Part shown: in pieces, positions 1 to 5,737 of the stretch
Layout: each line of letters opens with the position of its first letter
Position numbering within the stretch: position 1 is the stretch's first letter
Origin: CAYRKQ01 sp964424985
GTDB taxonomy: Bacteria > Patescibacteriota > Saccharimonadia > Saccharimonadales > UBA7683
Assembly (NCBI GenBank): GCA_964424985.1
Contig: CAYRKQ010000014.1
Location: forward strand, 1 to 26,669
DNA: 26,669 nucleotides
Direction: 5' to 3'
Program-made: the position numbers and the translations under genes
The notes under the pieces: generated by a model
Database searches by the model: none
What the model saw: the letters and a program-made list of their open reading frames with translations, nothing else
Told to the model about the DNA's origin: nothing

Positions 1-913
1 TTCTTACTGAGGTAATTACCCAACCGGAAAAGTGTATTTCGGCGCTTAAATGGGCGGTAAACGAAATGGAGCGACGTTATAGCTTGCTGGCCGAAAGTAA
101 TAAGCGAAATATTCAAGGCTACAATGCCAGCAATAAAGAAGAGCACATGCCCTACATTGTGATTGTGATTGATGAGCTTGCCGACCTCATGATGGTGGCA
201 GCGCGTGATGTTGAGGCGCTGATTGTCAGAATTGCCCAAAAAGCCCGCGCCGTGGGTATTCACCTTGTGCTGGCCACGCAGCGGCCATCAGTTGATGTTA
301 TCACCGGTTTAATTAAAGCTAACGTGCCGGCTCGCATTGCCTTCACCGTGGCCTCGCAGGTTGATTCACGCACCATTATCGATCAAGTAGGCGCCGAGAA
401 GTTACTGGGTAAGGGTGATATGTTGATGACCACCGCCACCATGCCAAAACCAAAACGTATTCAAGGGGTGTTTATTGATGACCCTGAAGTACTGAAAGTC
501 ACCGCCTTTATTAAAAATCAGCGGCCGCCAGATTATAACGACGAAATTACGTCATTGCCCGTTACGATTGGGCCAAAAGGCGGGGTCGTAATGGATATGG
601 ATTCTGGCTCAGACGACGCCATGTTTAAAGATGCCGTGCGCTGCGTGATTGAAAGCGGCAAAGCCTCCGCCAGTCTCTTGCAACGTCGTCTCAGAGTAGG
701 GTACGCCCGTGCCGCTCGCTTAATTGAAGACATGGAAGAACAGGGCATCATCGGCCCAGCAGACGGCGCTCGCCCCCGGGAAGTACTGGTTTCATCGCTT
801 GATGATGTGTTTGGCGGCAGCCAAGACGAAGCTCCTGAAGCCNNNNNNNNNNCCACCTCCTACGAACAGATTTCGCGGCAGGACCCGAAGCTCCTGAAGC
901 CGACGGGGAGTAA
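1..913 (+). CDS. ftsK: DNA translocase FtsK, C-terminal part (5' end outside the window)
   Basis: The frame is open from base 3, so the gene starts upstream of the window. FtsK/SpoIIIE is a hexameric, membrane-anchored DNA pump that clears chromosome ends from the division septum. The fragment shows the late part of the RecA-like motor: Walker B in VIVIDELADLM, then the conserved LATQRPSVDVITGLIKANVP and the GAEKLLGKGDML stretch. A winged-helix gamma domain follows (about 610-790, RRLRVGYARAARLIEDMEEQG), which in the family reads KOPS-type polar sequences. The end is damaged by a 10-N gap at 843-852. Read straight through the Ns, the frame runs on to 974 with an unlikely tail. If the gap length is wrong, the frame ...EAPEADGE-stop ends at TAA 911-913, which I prefer because EAPEA also precedes the gap. 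A second copy of this tail lies at 1214-1282. Confidence 0.93.
843..852. other. Assembly gap (10 N) inside the ftsK tail
   Basis: Ten Ns interrupt the ftsK C-terminal codons. The 15 bases GAAGCTCCTGAAGCC occur directly before the gap (828-842) and again at 887-901, so the contigs were probably joined across a short tandem repeat. The gap length, and so the reading frame across it, is not reliable. Confidence 0.95.
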
Positions 914-916
914 AAT

Positions 917-1174
917 ATGGATTCTGCAAAGCCTCATCAACCTACCGCCAGTGAAAAAGAAGCAGATGCTTTAATAGCAAAGCAAAAAGTAGAAGCCCTT
1001 CAAAAAGAAGGAATTTTGATTGATAAGGGGACTCCCTACGCACACAACTCAACGTACGGAGGAAGATTAAATGCCTTCATTCCCCGACGTATCAAGGCTG
1101 GCAATAGCCTCATAGGTTTGCTCATTTTTCTAATTGTCATTGCCGCAATCGAACTTATCGGACACTTTTTCTAG
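917..1174 (+). CDS. Small single-pass membrane protein, unknown function
   Basis: An 85-residue protein that I do not recognise. The first ~50 residues are charged and hydrophilic (rich in Lys, Glu and Ala). Residues ~62-83 form one strong transmembrane helix (NSLIGLLIFLIVIAAIELIG), so it is a tail-anchored or short bitopic protein. The ATG at 917 lies three bases after the probable ftsK stop, with GGGGAG at 905-910 as ribosome binding site, so it should be translated with ftsK. It sits between the two copies of the ftsK tail, so it may have arrived with the event that duplicated that tail. No homologue or function is claimed. Confidence 0.6.
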   Translation: MDSAKPHQPTASEKEADALIAKQKVEALQKEGILIDKGTPYAHNSTYGGRLNAFIPRRIKAGNSLIGLLIFLIVIAAIELIGHFF

Positions 1175-1213
1175 ATTGTGGTCGGAAAAATGTAATACCG
1201 ACTTCTCTGATGC

Positions 1214-1282
1214 CGCCCCCGGGAAGTCCTGGTTTCCTCACTTGATGATGTGTTTGGTAATAATGATCCACCTGAAGAATAG
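1214..1282 (+). pseudogene. Second, diverged copy of the ftsK 3' end
   Basis: Read from 1214, this stretch encodes REVLVSSLDDVFG followed by NNDPPEE and a TAG stop at 1280-1282. The same REVLVSSLDDVFG is encoded by the real ftsK at about 777-818. The DNA of the two copies differs at several positions, partly silent (for example GTACTG/GTCCTG), so this is an old or imported duplicate and not an assembly echo. It has no start codon of its own and no upstream part of the gene. It may be the original ftsK end displaced by the insertion of 914-1210, or a relic of recombination with a related strain. Confidence 0.8.
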
Positions 1283-1298
1283 CCTATAGTGCTTTTGC

Positions 1299-1326
1299 TT
1301 GCATAAGATAAAGAGTTGACTATAAT
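1299..1326 (+). promoter_or_regulatory. Promoter of the 1334 gene, leaderless
   Basis: TTGCAT at 1299-1304, a 16-bp spacer and a perfect TATAAT at 1321-1326. The ATG at 1334 is only seven bases after the -10 box, so transcription should begin at or next to the start codon. No Shine-Dalgarno sequence is present. Confidence 0.6.
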
Positions 1327-1333
1327 CATCTTC

Positions 1334-1804
1334 ATGAATCATTTAATTGAGGCAAGTGCGCTTCTCAATGGTAGTTACAATAACGGACGGGGTGCTCGAC
1401 GACCTGGCTACATACACAAGGTGCTGGAAAAAGACCTAAAGATGGAAGAAGGTGGCGAACTCATCACAGTACCTGAGTTAAGCGGGAAACTGGTGACGGC
1501 GCTGGCGGTTATGAAAGACCCATCAGAAGAATTAAAGACAGATATTCAAGAAGCGTACTCTAAAGTTAAGTTTGATGGTAGATGGGGGTATAGAGGGCAA
1601 AGGATTATAGCGACACAGGCTTTAGGCGAAAGTGGCTTGAGCGAGCTTTTTGTTTCTCGCCTTGCACTATCTGAGGTTGACGCGGAATGGGTGCATACCG
1701 TGGAGCTCGAGGAGGTTATCCAGAGTGCAGATATCATATTGGCTGCTCGTGGCATAGCATCTCACTACCACTCGTTAGAGCTGTGGGCTTTTAATAGCGA
1801 CTAG
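1334..1804 (+). CDS. Hypothetical protein, 156 aa
   Basis: I do not recognise this protein. It is soluble, acidic, and without signal peptide or membrane segment. It opens with MNHLIEASALLNGSYNNGRG; a Gly/Arg-rich stretch (GRGARRPGYIHKVLEKD) follows, then a mixed helical body with LITVPELSGKLVTALAVM and a repeated pattern of acidic helices. The reading frame could extend to a TTG at 1316, but the TATAAT box at 1321-1326 lies inside that extension, so ATG 1334 is the better start and the mRNA would be leaderless. The gene stands alone between the ftsK tail relic and the promoter of the rpsF operon. Confidence 0.65.
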   Translation: MNHLIEASALLNGSYNNGRGARRPGYIHKVLEKDLKMEEGGELITVPELSGKLVTALAVMKDPSEELKTDIQEAYSKVKFDGRWGYRGQRIIATQALGESGLSELFVSRLALSEVDAEWVHTVELEEVIQSADIILAARGIASHYHSLELWAFNSD

Positions 1805-1816
1805 ATTATTAACCGA

Positions 1817-1845
1817 TTGACCAACAGGGGTAAGTTTGGTATAAT
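1817..1845 (+). promoter_or_regulatory. Promoter of the rpsF-ssb-rpsR operon
   Basis: TTGACC at 1817-1822, 17 bp, TATAAT at 1840-1845. The predicted start of transcription near 1852 leaves a ~70-nt leader before rpsF. This is one of the few genes here with a long leader and a good ribosome binding site (AAGGAG-type, 1909-1915). Confidence 0.8.
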
Positions 1846-1888
1846 TTGGATACAATATTAACTCAAGCGTGCTTGGAACAGATCACGC

Positions 1889-1904
1889 TCCGCCAGCTGG
1901 CGGA
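1889..1904. repeat. 16-bp palindrome in the rpsF leader
   Basis: TCCGCCAGCTGGCGGA is a perfect palindrome, four bases upstream of the ribosome binding site of rpsF. A near-identical copy (TCCGCCAGCTAGCGGA) is at 6595-6610, so it is a dispersed repeat. In the mRNA it would form a hairpin close to the ribosome binding site. Confidence 0.75.
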
Positions 1905-1921
1905 CCCGAAAGGAGTATCAC

Positions 1922-2272
1922 TTGGAAAAAGTATACGAACTAACCGTGCTGTTGCACCCAGATCTTGAAATTGATCTGGAAAAACCTCTTAAAAAACTAG
2001 AGGGAATTATTAACGATAACGGTGGCAAAATTGTCAGCCAAGATAACCAGGGCAAGAAAAAGCTCGCCTACGTTATTAAAAAGCAAGATTTTGCAGTGTA
2101 CATCTTTAACGAAGTTGAAGTTGCACCGGCCAATGCCAATAAAATTCAGAGCTTGCTTAACATTACTGACGAAGTACTTCGTTACTTGATGGTAGAAAAA
2201 GATCTTAAGGCTCCTGAAGCAAAAGCAGAGAAATCTGATGACACTTCAGAAGAGGAAAATAAGGAGGGCTAA
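1922..2272 (+). CDS. rpsF: 30S ribosomal protein bS6
   Basis: 116 residues with the bS6 ferredoxin-like fold: YELTVLLHPDLE at the N-terminus, then GGKIVSQDNQGKKKLAYVIKKQDFAVYIFNEVE and the LLNITDEVLRYLMVEKD strand. bS6 binds the platform of the 30S subunit as a dimer with bS18, encoded two genes downstream. The C-terminal ~20 residues are an acidic tail (SDDTSEEENKEG), as in many bS6 proteins. The start is TTG at 1922, fixed by AGGAG at 1911-1915 six bases before it and by family alignment. It is the first gene of the operon with ssb two bases downstream, as in most bacteria. Confidence 0.97.
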   Translation: MEKVYELTVLLHPDLEIDLEKPLKKLEGIINDNGGKIVSQDNQGKKKLAYVIKKQDFAVYIFNEVEVAPANANKIQSLLNITDEVLRYLMVEKDLKAPEAKAEKSDDTSEEENKEG

Positions 2273-2274
2273 TT

Positions 2275-2742
2275 ATGGCCAAGGGATTTAACAAAGTAAT
2301 TTTAATGGGGAACCTGACGCGTGACCCGGAAACACGTCAAACGCCTAATGGGCAGAGTGTGACTAACTTTTCTTTGGCGGTGAATCGCACTTGGAAGGGG
2401 CAAGATGGCTCTACCCAAGAACAGGTCAGCTTTATTGACTGTGTGGCTTGGGGTAAAACGGGGGAAGTCATTGCGCAGTACATGCAAAAAGGCCGCCCGA
2501 TTTTGGTAGAAGGCCGCTTAGATCAGCGTAGCTGGGAACAAGACGGCAATAAGCGCAGCAAAATTGAAGTAATTGTTGATACTTTCAACTTTGTTGGTGG
2601 CGGAGGCGGTGATGGAGCAGGCTTTAGTGGTGGCTCAAGCTCATCTTCAGCGCCTGCCAGCAAGAAGAGTGACTCAAAAGATGATGTAGTCATTGAAGAC
2701 ATCGACGACAAACCAATTGATTTAAGCGAAATACCATTTTAG
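2275..2742 (+). CDS. ssb: Single-stranded DNA-binding protein
   Basis: 155 residues. The OB fold spans residues ~4-108: NKVILMGNLTRDPETRQT at the start, then VSFIDCVAWGKTGEVIAQYM and GRPILVEGRLDQRSWEQDG. A Gly/Ser-rich linker follows (GGGGGDGAGFSGGSSSSS), and the acidic C-terminal tip DLSEIPF that recruits repair and replication partners is intact. It coats ssDNA during replication and repair. AAGGAGGG just before ATG 2275 lies inside the end of rpsF, so the two are translated together. The last bases, including the stop codon, already belong to the first heptad of a repeat array (2738-2809). Confidence 0.97.
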   Translation: MAKGFNKVILMGNLTRDPETRQTPNGQSVTNFSLAVNRTWKGQDGSTQEQVSFIDCVAWGKTGEVIAQYMQKGRPILVEGRLDQRSWEQDGNKRSKIEVIVDTFNFVGGGGGDGAGFSGGSSSSSAPASKKSDSKDDVVIEDIDDKPIDLSEIPF

Positions 2743-2809
2743 ACGTTAGAAAGTGGATGTTAGTGATTGGTAAAACCAACTTCCAGCATCCAACTTCCAA
2801 CCACCAAGA
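2738..2809. repeat. Heptad repeat hairpin, array 1 (ssb-rpsR spacer)
   Basis: Two blocks of five degenerate 7-mers. The G-rich arm is 2738-2772 (units such as GTTAGAA, GTTAGTG, ATTGGTA) and its first unit covers the ssb stop codon. A two-base loop follows, then the C-rich arm 2775-2809 (ACCAACT, TCCAACT, TCCAACC). The arms are largely complementary, so the DNA or RNA can fold into a hairpin. It fills the whole spacer up to the rpsR ribosome binding site. Confidence 0.8.
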
Positions 2810-2818
2810 AAGGAAAGC

Positions 2819-3010
2819 ATGAATAATAAGAGAAAACCAGATTTAGTACATTTTGATTACAAAGATGTAAAAACACTACAAAAATTTGTAAACCAGTTTG
2901 GCCAAATTGAGCCAGCCTCAAAAACCGGTCTTTCAGCCAAGCAACAGCGCGCACTTGCGGTAGCAGTAAAGCGTGCTCGCCACTTGGCATTACTGCCATT
3001 TGTAGGATAG
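2819..3010 (+). CDS. rpsR: 30S ribosomal protein bS18
   Basis: 63 residues, a short bS18 with the family core: KPDLVHFDYKDVKTLQKFVNQFGQIEPASKTGLSAKQQR followed by AVAVKRARHLALLPFV. It pairs with bS6 and contacts 16S rRNA in the platform. The ribosome binding site GAAAGGAAA precedes ATG 2819. In most bacteria rplI (bL9) follows here; in this window an unknown gene and efp follow instead. Loss of bL9 has been reported for some CPR lineages. Confidence 0.96.
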   Translation: MNNKRKPDLVHFDYKDVKTLQKFVNQFGQIEPASKTGLSAKQQRALAVAVKRARHLALLPFVG

Positions 3011-3014
3011 ATGA

Positions 3015-3293
3015 ATGTCGGCAGGTAGAATACTTTATGGTGAAGTCCGTGGCGAGCCAGTTGACTGGCATTTTAAGGATGGTCTTCCGCCTCAGCCTCG
3101 GGTAGAGTGTAGCCTCCCTGGTGGTACATGGGATATCCAAATTGAGTGGTTTGAAGAGGCGGGATATCCTGCAGAAGCAGTTGTACCAGGTTTAAAATTT
3201 AAAGCTGAAACCCCGACTCCTCGTGGGCTCTCGCCAAAATCTTTGCGTTATATTTTACCACCAGTTGATCCTGCAGGAGAAATCAATGTTTAA
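3015..3293 (+). CDS. Hypothetical protein, 92 aa, between rpsR and efp
   Basis: Not recognised. A small soluble protein rich in Gly, Pro, Glu and aromatic residues (GRILYGEVRGEPVDWHFKDGLPPQPRVECSLPGG, then WDIQIEWFEEAGYP). It ends in a Pro-rich tail whose last codons overlap the efp start. The spacing supports a real gene: four bases after the rpsR stop, AGGA at 3004-3007 before ATG 3015, and an 8-base overlap with efp. Its placement inside a translation operon hints at a related role, but nothing in the sequence shows one. Confidence 0.55.
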   Translation: MSAGRILYGEVRGEPVDWHFKDGLPPQPRVECSLPGGTWDIQIEWFEEAGYPAEAVVPGLKFKAETPTPRGLSPKSLRYILPPVDPAGEINV

Positions 3294-3846
3294 TCCTACA
3301 GACCTGAAAAAAGGCACCGTTATCCAAATTGATGGCAAGCCGTATCGAGTGATTGATTACAATCAGAAAGTTATGGGTCGGGGTGGATCGATCGTAAACG
3401 TTAAGTTGAAGAATCTGCTTGATGGTTCAGTGATTCCAAAAACCTTTAAAGGTGCCGATAAAATTGAACCAGCTAGTGTGAACTCAAAAAGCGTACAGTT
3501 TTTGTATGCAGATACAGAGTTTCATTTTATGGATCCTGAGACATTTGAACAATACGATGTTTCGAACGAGCTTTCTGGTAGCGCCAAGGACTACCTAAAA
3601 GAAGGTGACGAGGTTCAGCTGCAGTTTTTTGATAGCTTAGTTATTAATGTGGAGTTACCAAAAAACCTATTCCTGACAGTCACAGAGGCTGAAGATGTAG
3701 TGCGCGGTGATACAGCAAATGCCATTACGAAAGATGCTGTTGTTGAAACGGGTCTGAGAGTAAAAGTTCCCGCCTTCATAAAAGTTGGTGACATCATCAG
3801 CGTAGATACCGAAACAGGCGCCTACCGCGAACGCAAGAAAGACTAG
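3286..3846 (+). CDS. efp: Translation elongation factor P
   Basis: 186 residues, the usual EF-P length. EF-P binds between the P and E sites and relieves stalling at polyproline. The KOW-like domain I (residues 1-65) is followed by two OB domains with FMDPETFEQYDVS, EGDEVQLQFFDSLVINVELP and the closing TGLRVKVPAFIKVGDIISVDTETGAYRER. ATG 3286 is chosen because AGGAGA at 3274-3279 precedes it and homologues begin MFNPTDLKKGT; the frame is open further upstream but that part is the 3015 gene in another frame. The loop that carries the modified residue reads KVMGRGGS, so the tip is Arg32 and not Lys. No modification enzyme (EarP, EpmA, YmfI) is visible in this window. Confidence 0.96.
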   Translation: MFNPTDLKKGTVIQIDGKPYRVIDYNQKVMGRGGSIVNVKLKNLLDGSVIPKTFKGADKIEPASVNSKSVQFLYADTEFHFMDPETFEQYDVSNELSGSAKDYLKEGDEVQLQFFDSLVINVELPKNLFLTVTEAEDVVRGDTANAITKDAVVETGLRVKVPAFIKVGDIISVDTETGAYRERKKD

Positions 3847-3880
3847 TTGGATGTTGGAAACTGGACGTTGGTGGTTAGTG
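3846..3880 (+). repeat. Heptad repeat, G-rich arm upstream of the four-helix-bundle gene
   Basis: Five heptads from the last base of the efp stop codon to 3880 (GTTGGAT, GTTGGAA, ACTGGAC, GTTGGTG, GTTAGTG). The matching C-rich arm is at 4257-4291; about 24 of 35 positions are complementary. The -10 box of the enclosed gene begins at the next base. Confidence 0.8.
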
Positions 3881-3886
3881 TAAAAT
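3881..3886 (+). promoter_or_regulatory. Putative -10 box of the four-helix-bundle gene
   Basis: TAAAAT, six bases before ATG 3893, the same geometry as the crp and recombinase promoters here. The -35 region would fall inside the G-rich repeat arm and is weak (TTGGAA at 3854-3859 is too far). The mRNA would be leaderless. Confidence 0.4.
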
Positions 3887-3892
3887 GAAATT

Positions 3893-4255
3893 ATGATTAG
3901 ATCCTTCACAGACTTAGAGTCATGGCAGCAAGCTCATAAACTGGGATTAATGATCTATAAACTTTCCGCATCCTTCCCGGCTAGCGAGCAGTTTGGGTTA
4001 TCAAGCCAAATTAGAAGGGCGGCAGTTTCTGTAACTTCAAATATTGCCGAAGGTTTTGGCAGAAAGAGTAAAAAAGATAGAGAGCATTTTTTTACCATGG
4101 CTTCAGGGTCTCTATATGAAGTAAAAAGCCAAGCGCTGTTTGCCAAAGACCTTAATTATTCCAAAGAATACGACTACGAACAACTCTTCGAACAGATGGA
4201 TACTACCCATAAGCTAGTGCATGGATTGTTGAGGGCGCATAGAAGTGAGCAGTAA
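3893..4255 (+). CDS. Four-helix-bundle protein, 23S rRNA IVS / S23 type
   Basis: 120 residues that match the four-helix-bundle family (TIGR02436): FTDLESWQQAHKLGLMIYKL in helix 1, FPASEQFGLSSQIRRAAVSV, then SNIAEGFGRKSKKDREHFF and GSLYEVKSQALFAKDL. Family members occur in intervening sequences of 23S rRNA genes and form pentameric bundles; the Avd proteins of diversity-generating retroelements share the fold. No biochemical activity is settled for the stand-alone form. Here there is no rRNA and no reverse transcriptase nearby. Instead the gene sits exactly between inverted five-heptad arms (3846-3880 and 4257-4291), as a cassette between efp and tlyA. Its 3' end overlaps the GTG start of tlyA by 11 bases. 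Confidence 0.93.
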   Translation: MIRSFTDLESWQQAHKLGLMIYKLSASFPASEQFGLSSQIRRAAVSVTSNIAEGFGRKSKKDREHFFTMASGSLYEVKSQALFAKDLNYSKEYDYEQLFEQMDTTHKLVHGLLRAHRSEQ

Positions 4256-5048
4256 CTACCAACCACTAACATCAAACGTCAAACGTCCAAAAAAGGTACG
4301 ACTCGATCATCTGTTGGTACAAAAAAAACTGGTGCCAACTCGGTCGCAGGCGGAGAGCTATATTCGGTTGGGAGAAGTGAAGGTTGATGGCAAAAAAATC
4401 ACCAAACCGGGTTATTTTGTGCAGGAAGCGGCCAATATTGAATTTGGCGCCAAGCAGCAATATGTTTCACGGGCGGCGTTGAAACTGGCCTCGGTGGCAG
4501 AAGTGCTAAAACTAGACTTTAAAGGTAAAACGGTGCTTGATGTTGGTTCCAGTACGGGCGGCTTTACTGACTACGCACTGCAGCACGGTGCAAAAAAGGT
4601 GATTGCGGTCGATGTAGGCACTAATCAATTACATCAGCGGTTGCGCGAAGACGCGCGGGTGGAACTGCACGAGAAAACGAATATATTAGATGTTGGAAGG
4701 TGGAAGTTGGATTCTGGTAAAGCCGGCACCAACCACCAACGTCTATCGTCTAACGTCCAGATGATAGTAATCGACGTAAGCTTTATCTCTCTCACAAAAA
4801 TCCTGCCACATATAGCAACGCTGACAAGTCATGATACGCAGATCATCGCGATGTTGAAACCGCAATTTGAAGCGGGAAAAGATCAGCTTAATAAAGGTGT
4901 AGTGAAAAATAGCGCCCAGCGCCGCGATATTCTACAAAACTTTGAAATCTGGTGCCGAGATAGCAAATTCGTAATTCTTAAGAAATCCGACAGCGCAGTA
5001 GCCGGCGAAAAAGGCAACCTAGAACGTTTCTACCTTCTAAAATACTAA
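4245..5048 (+). CDS. tlyA: TlyA family rRNA methyltransferase
   Basis: 267 residues. An S4 RNA-binding domain (residues ~17-75, VRLDHLLVQKKLVPTRSQAESYIRLGEVKVDGK) is followed by an FtsJ/RrmJ-like methyltransferase domain with the SAM loop VLDVGSSTGGFT (98-108) and VIDVSFISLTKILP. In characterised members the enzyme 2'-O-methylates 16S C1409 and/or 23S C1920. The only usable start is GTG 4245 with GAGGG nine bases upstream, inside the four-helix-bundle gene. Its first ~16 residues come from the repeat arm and have no counterpart in the family, where the protein normally begins near KVRLD. A second repeat hairpin is inserted in frame at residues ~147-173, between the SAM fold strand after HEKTNI and VIDVSF. 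The catalytic core on both sides is intact, so the gene is probably still functional. Confidence 0.92.
   Translation: MSSNYQPLTSNVKRPKKVRLDHLLVQKKLVPTRSQAESYIRLGEVKVDGKKITKPGYFVQEAANIEFGAKQQYVSRAALKLASVAEVLKLDFKGKTVLDVGSSTGGFTDYALQHGAKKVIAVDVGTNQLHQRLREDARVELHEKTNILDVGRWKLDSGKAGTNHQRLSSNVQMIVIDVSFISLTKILPHIATLTSHDTQIIAMLKPQFEAGKDQLNKGVVKNSAQRRDILQNFEIWCRDSKFVILKKSDSAVAGEKGNLERFYLLKY
4257..4291 (-). repeat. Heptad repeat, C-rich arm downstream of the four-helix-bundle gene
   Basis: Five heptads (TACCAAC, CACTAAC, ATCAAAC, GTCAAAC, GTCCAAA), the inverted partner of 3846-3880. It starts one base after the stop of the four-helix-bundle gene and encodes residues ~5-16 of the tlyA reading frame. 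Confidence 0.8.
4685..4762. repeat. Heptad repeat hairpin inside tlyA
   Basis: G-rich arm 4685-4719 (five heptads, including GTTGGAA, GGTGGAA, GTTGGAT), eight-base loop, C-rich arm 4728-4762 (ACCAACC, ACCAACG, TCTATCG, TCTAACG, TCCAGAT). The total is 78 bp, a multiple of three, and the tlyA frame stays open through it. It encodes a hydrophilic loop of about 26 residues. Confidence 0.82.
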
Positions 5049-5692
5049 AGGAGTTCGCGGAGTTTTTGTTCGTTTATGATTTCTATGTAGGGAGTAGTGA
5101 GGTCTATGCAACCTTGTTTTGCCAAGACGGAGAGTTCGCGGCTGGTGCTTTCTCTTGAGGCGTTGATTGAGCTGGCGATATCTTGCCGGCGAATGGGGGC
5201 GCTCAGTGCCCTGCCTTTTTCACCTTTGCCGCCAAAGCGTTCAACGTGAGTGAGTAAAAAGCTGGCCAAGCGTTCGCGGACGGTGCGGTATTCGAGCGTC
5301 ATGACGCGTTCTGAATGGAGACGGTAGGCTTCAATCGCCATGTCTAAAATAGCAGCCAAGACATGTTCATTTTGCTTTAAAAATGCCAAAAAGTCACTTT
5401 TTGCAACGCGCAAAATGGTTGTGTCGATCATTGCCTCGTAGGTAATATCACGGTGCTCACCGGTAAATGCCCAGATGAGCGGGAAAATATCGCCGTCGTC
5501 GCGCACAATTAAGGTGTTTTCTTCGCCGTACTTGGTGATGGCGTAGGCTTTGACGTACCCAGTGGTGATAAAATAAATACCCCGAGGTTCATCTCCAGGG
5601 CGTATAATGGCCTCGCCTTTTTTGTAACTCAGTGTGGTACCGGTTTTGAAAAAATCTACTAATTTCTGGTGGGCTGATGCGTCGGCTAACAT
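5045..5692 (-). CDS. Crp/Fnr family transcription regulator
   Basis: 215 residues. A cyclic-nucleotide-binding beta-roll (residues ~20-115, with YKKGEAIIRPGDEPRGIYFITTGYVKAY) leads through a long dimerisation helix into a winged helix-turn-helix (~165-200, RRQDIASSINASRESTSREL). The recognition helix keeps R180, E181 and R185, the pattern that E. coli CRP uses to read TGTGA. No cysteine cluster for an Fe-S centre and no clear cAMP phosphate loop (GE..R) are seen, so the effector is unknown. It converges on tlyA with a 4-base overlap. Its promoter is leaderless (5699-5727). A perfect TGTGAT-N4-ATCACA site lies ~200 bp upstream, beyond a MITE-like insertion. Confidence 0.93.
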   Translation of the reverse strand: MLADASAHQKLVDFFKTGTTLSYKKGEAIIRPGDEPRGIYFITTGYVKAYAITKYGEENTLIVRDDGDIFPLIWAFTGEHRDITYEAMIDTTILRVAKSDFLAFLKQNEHVLAAILDMAIEAYRLHSERVMTLEYRTVRERLASFLLTHVERFGGKGEKGRALSAPIRRQDIASSINASRESTSRELSVLAKQGCIDLTTPYIEIINEQKLRELL

Positions 5693-5698
5693 GTATCC

Positions 5699-5727
5699 AT
5701 TATGTCACCAAACGCGTATCTTGGCAA
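5699..5727 (-). promoter_or_regulatory. Promoter of the Crp/Fnr regulator, leaderless
   Basis: On the minus strand: TTGCCA (5722-5727), 17 bp, CATAAT (5699-5704), six bases, ATG (5690-5692). Transcription should start at or one base before the initiation codon. No ribosome binding site fits in the space. Confidence 0.7.
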
Positions 5728-5737
5728 TATATAGGGT

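Noticed and set aside
66..974. FtsK reading frame continued through the Ns to 974, ending in ...KPTGSKIWILQSLINLPP
   Set aside because: The frame depends on an arbitrary 10-N gap. The tail after it is unlike FtsK and overlaps the 917 gene. The frame ending ...EAPEADGE at 913 agrees with the sequence before the gap.
1181..1202. GTCGG...CCGAC inverted repeat as terminator of the 917 gene
   Set aside because: The stem is only five or six pairs with a 12-base loop and no T-run.
3893..4255. A 23S rRNA intervening sequence or a diversity-generating retroelement
   Set aside because: There is no rRNA sequence, no reverse transcriptase, and no template/variable repeat pair nearby. Only the four-helix-bundle protein itself is shared with those systems.
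4685..4719. G-rich arms as G-quadruplexes
   Set aside because: Runs are only two G's, the arms usually face complementary C-rich arms, and some subtypes (GAGCTTA, AATAGTA) lack G pairs.
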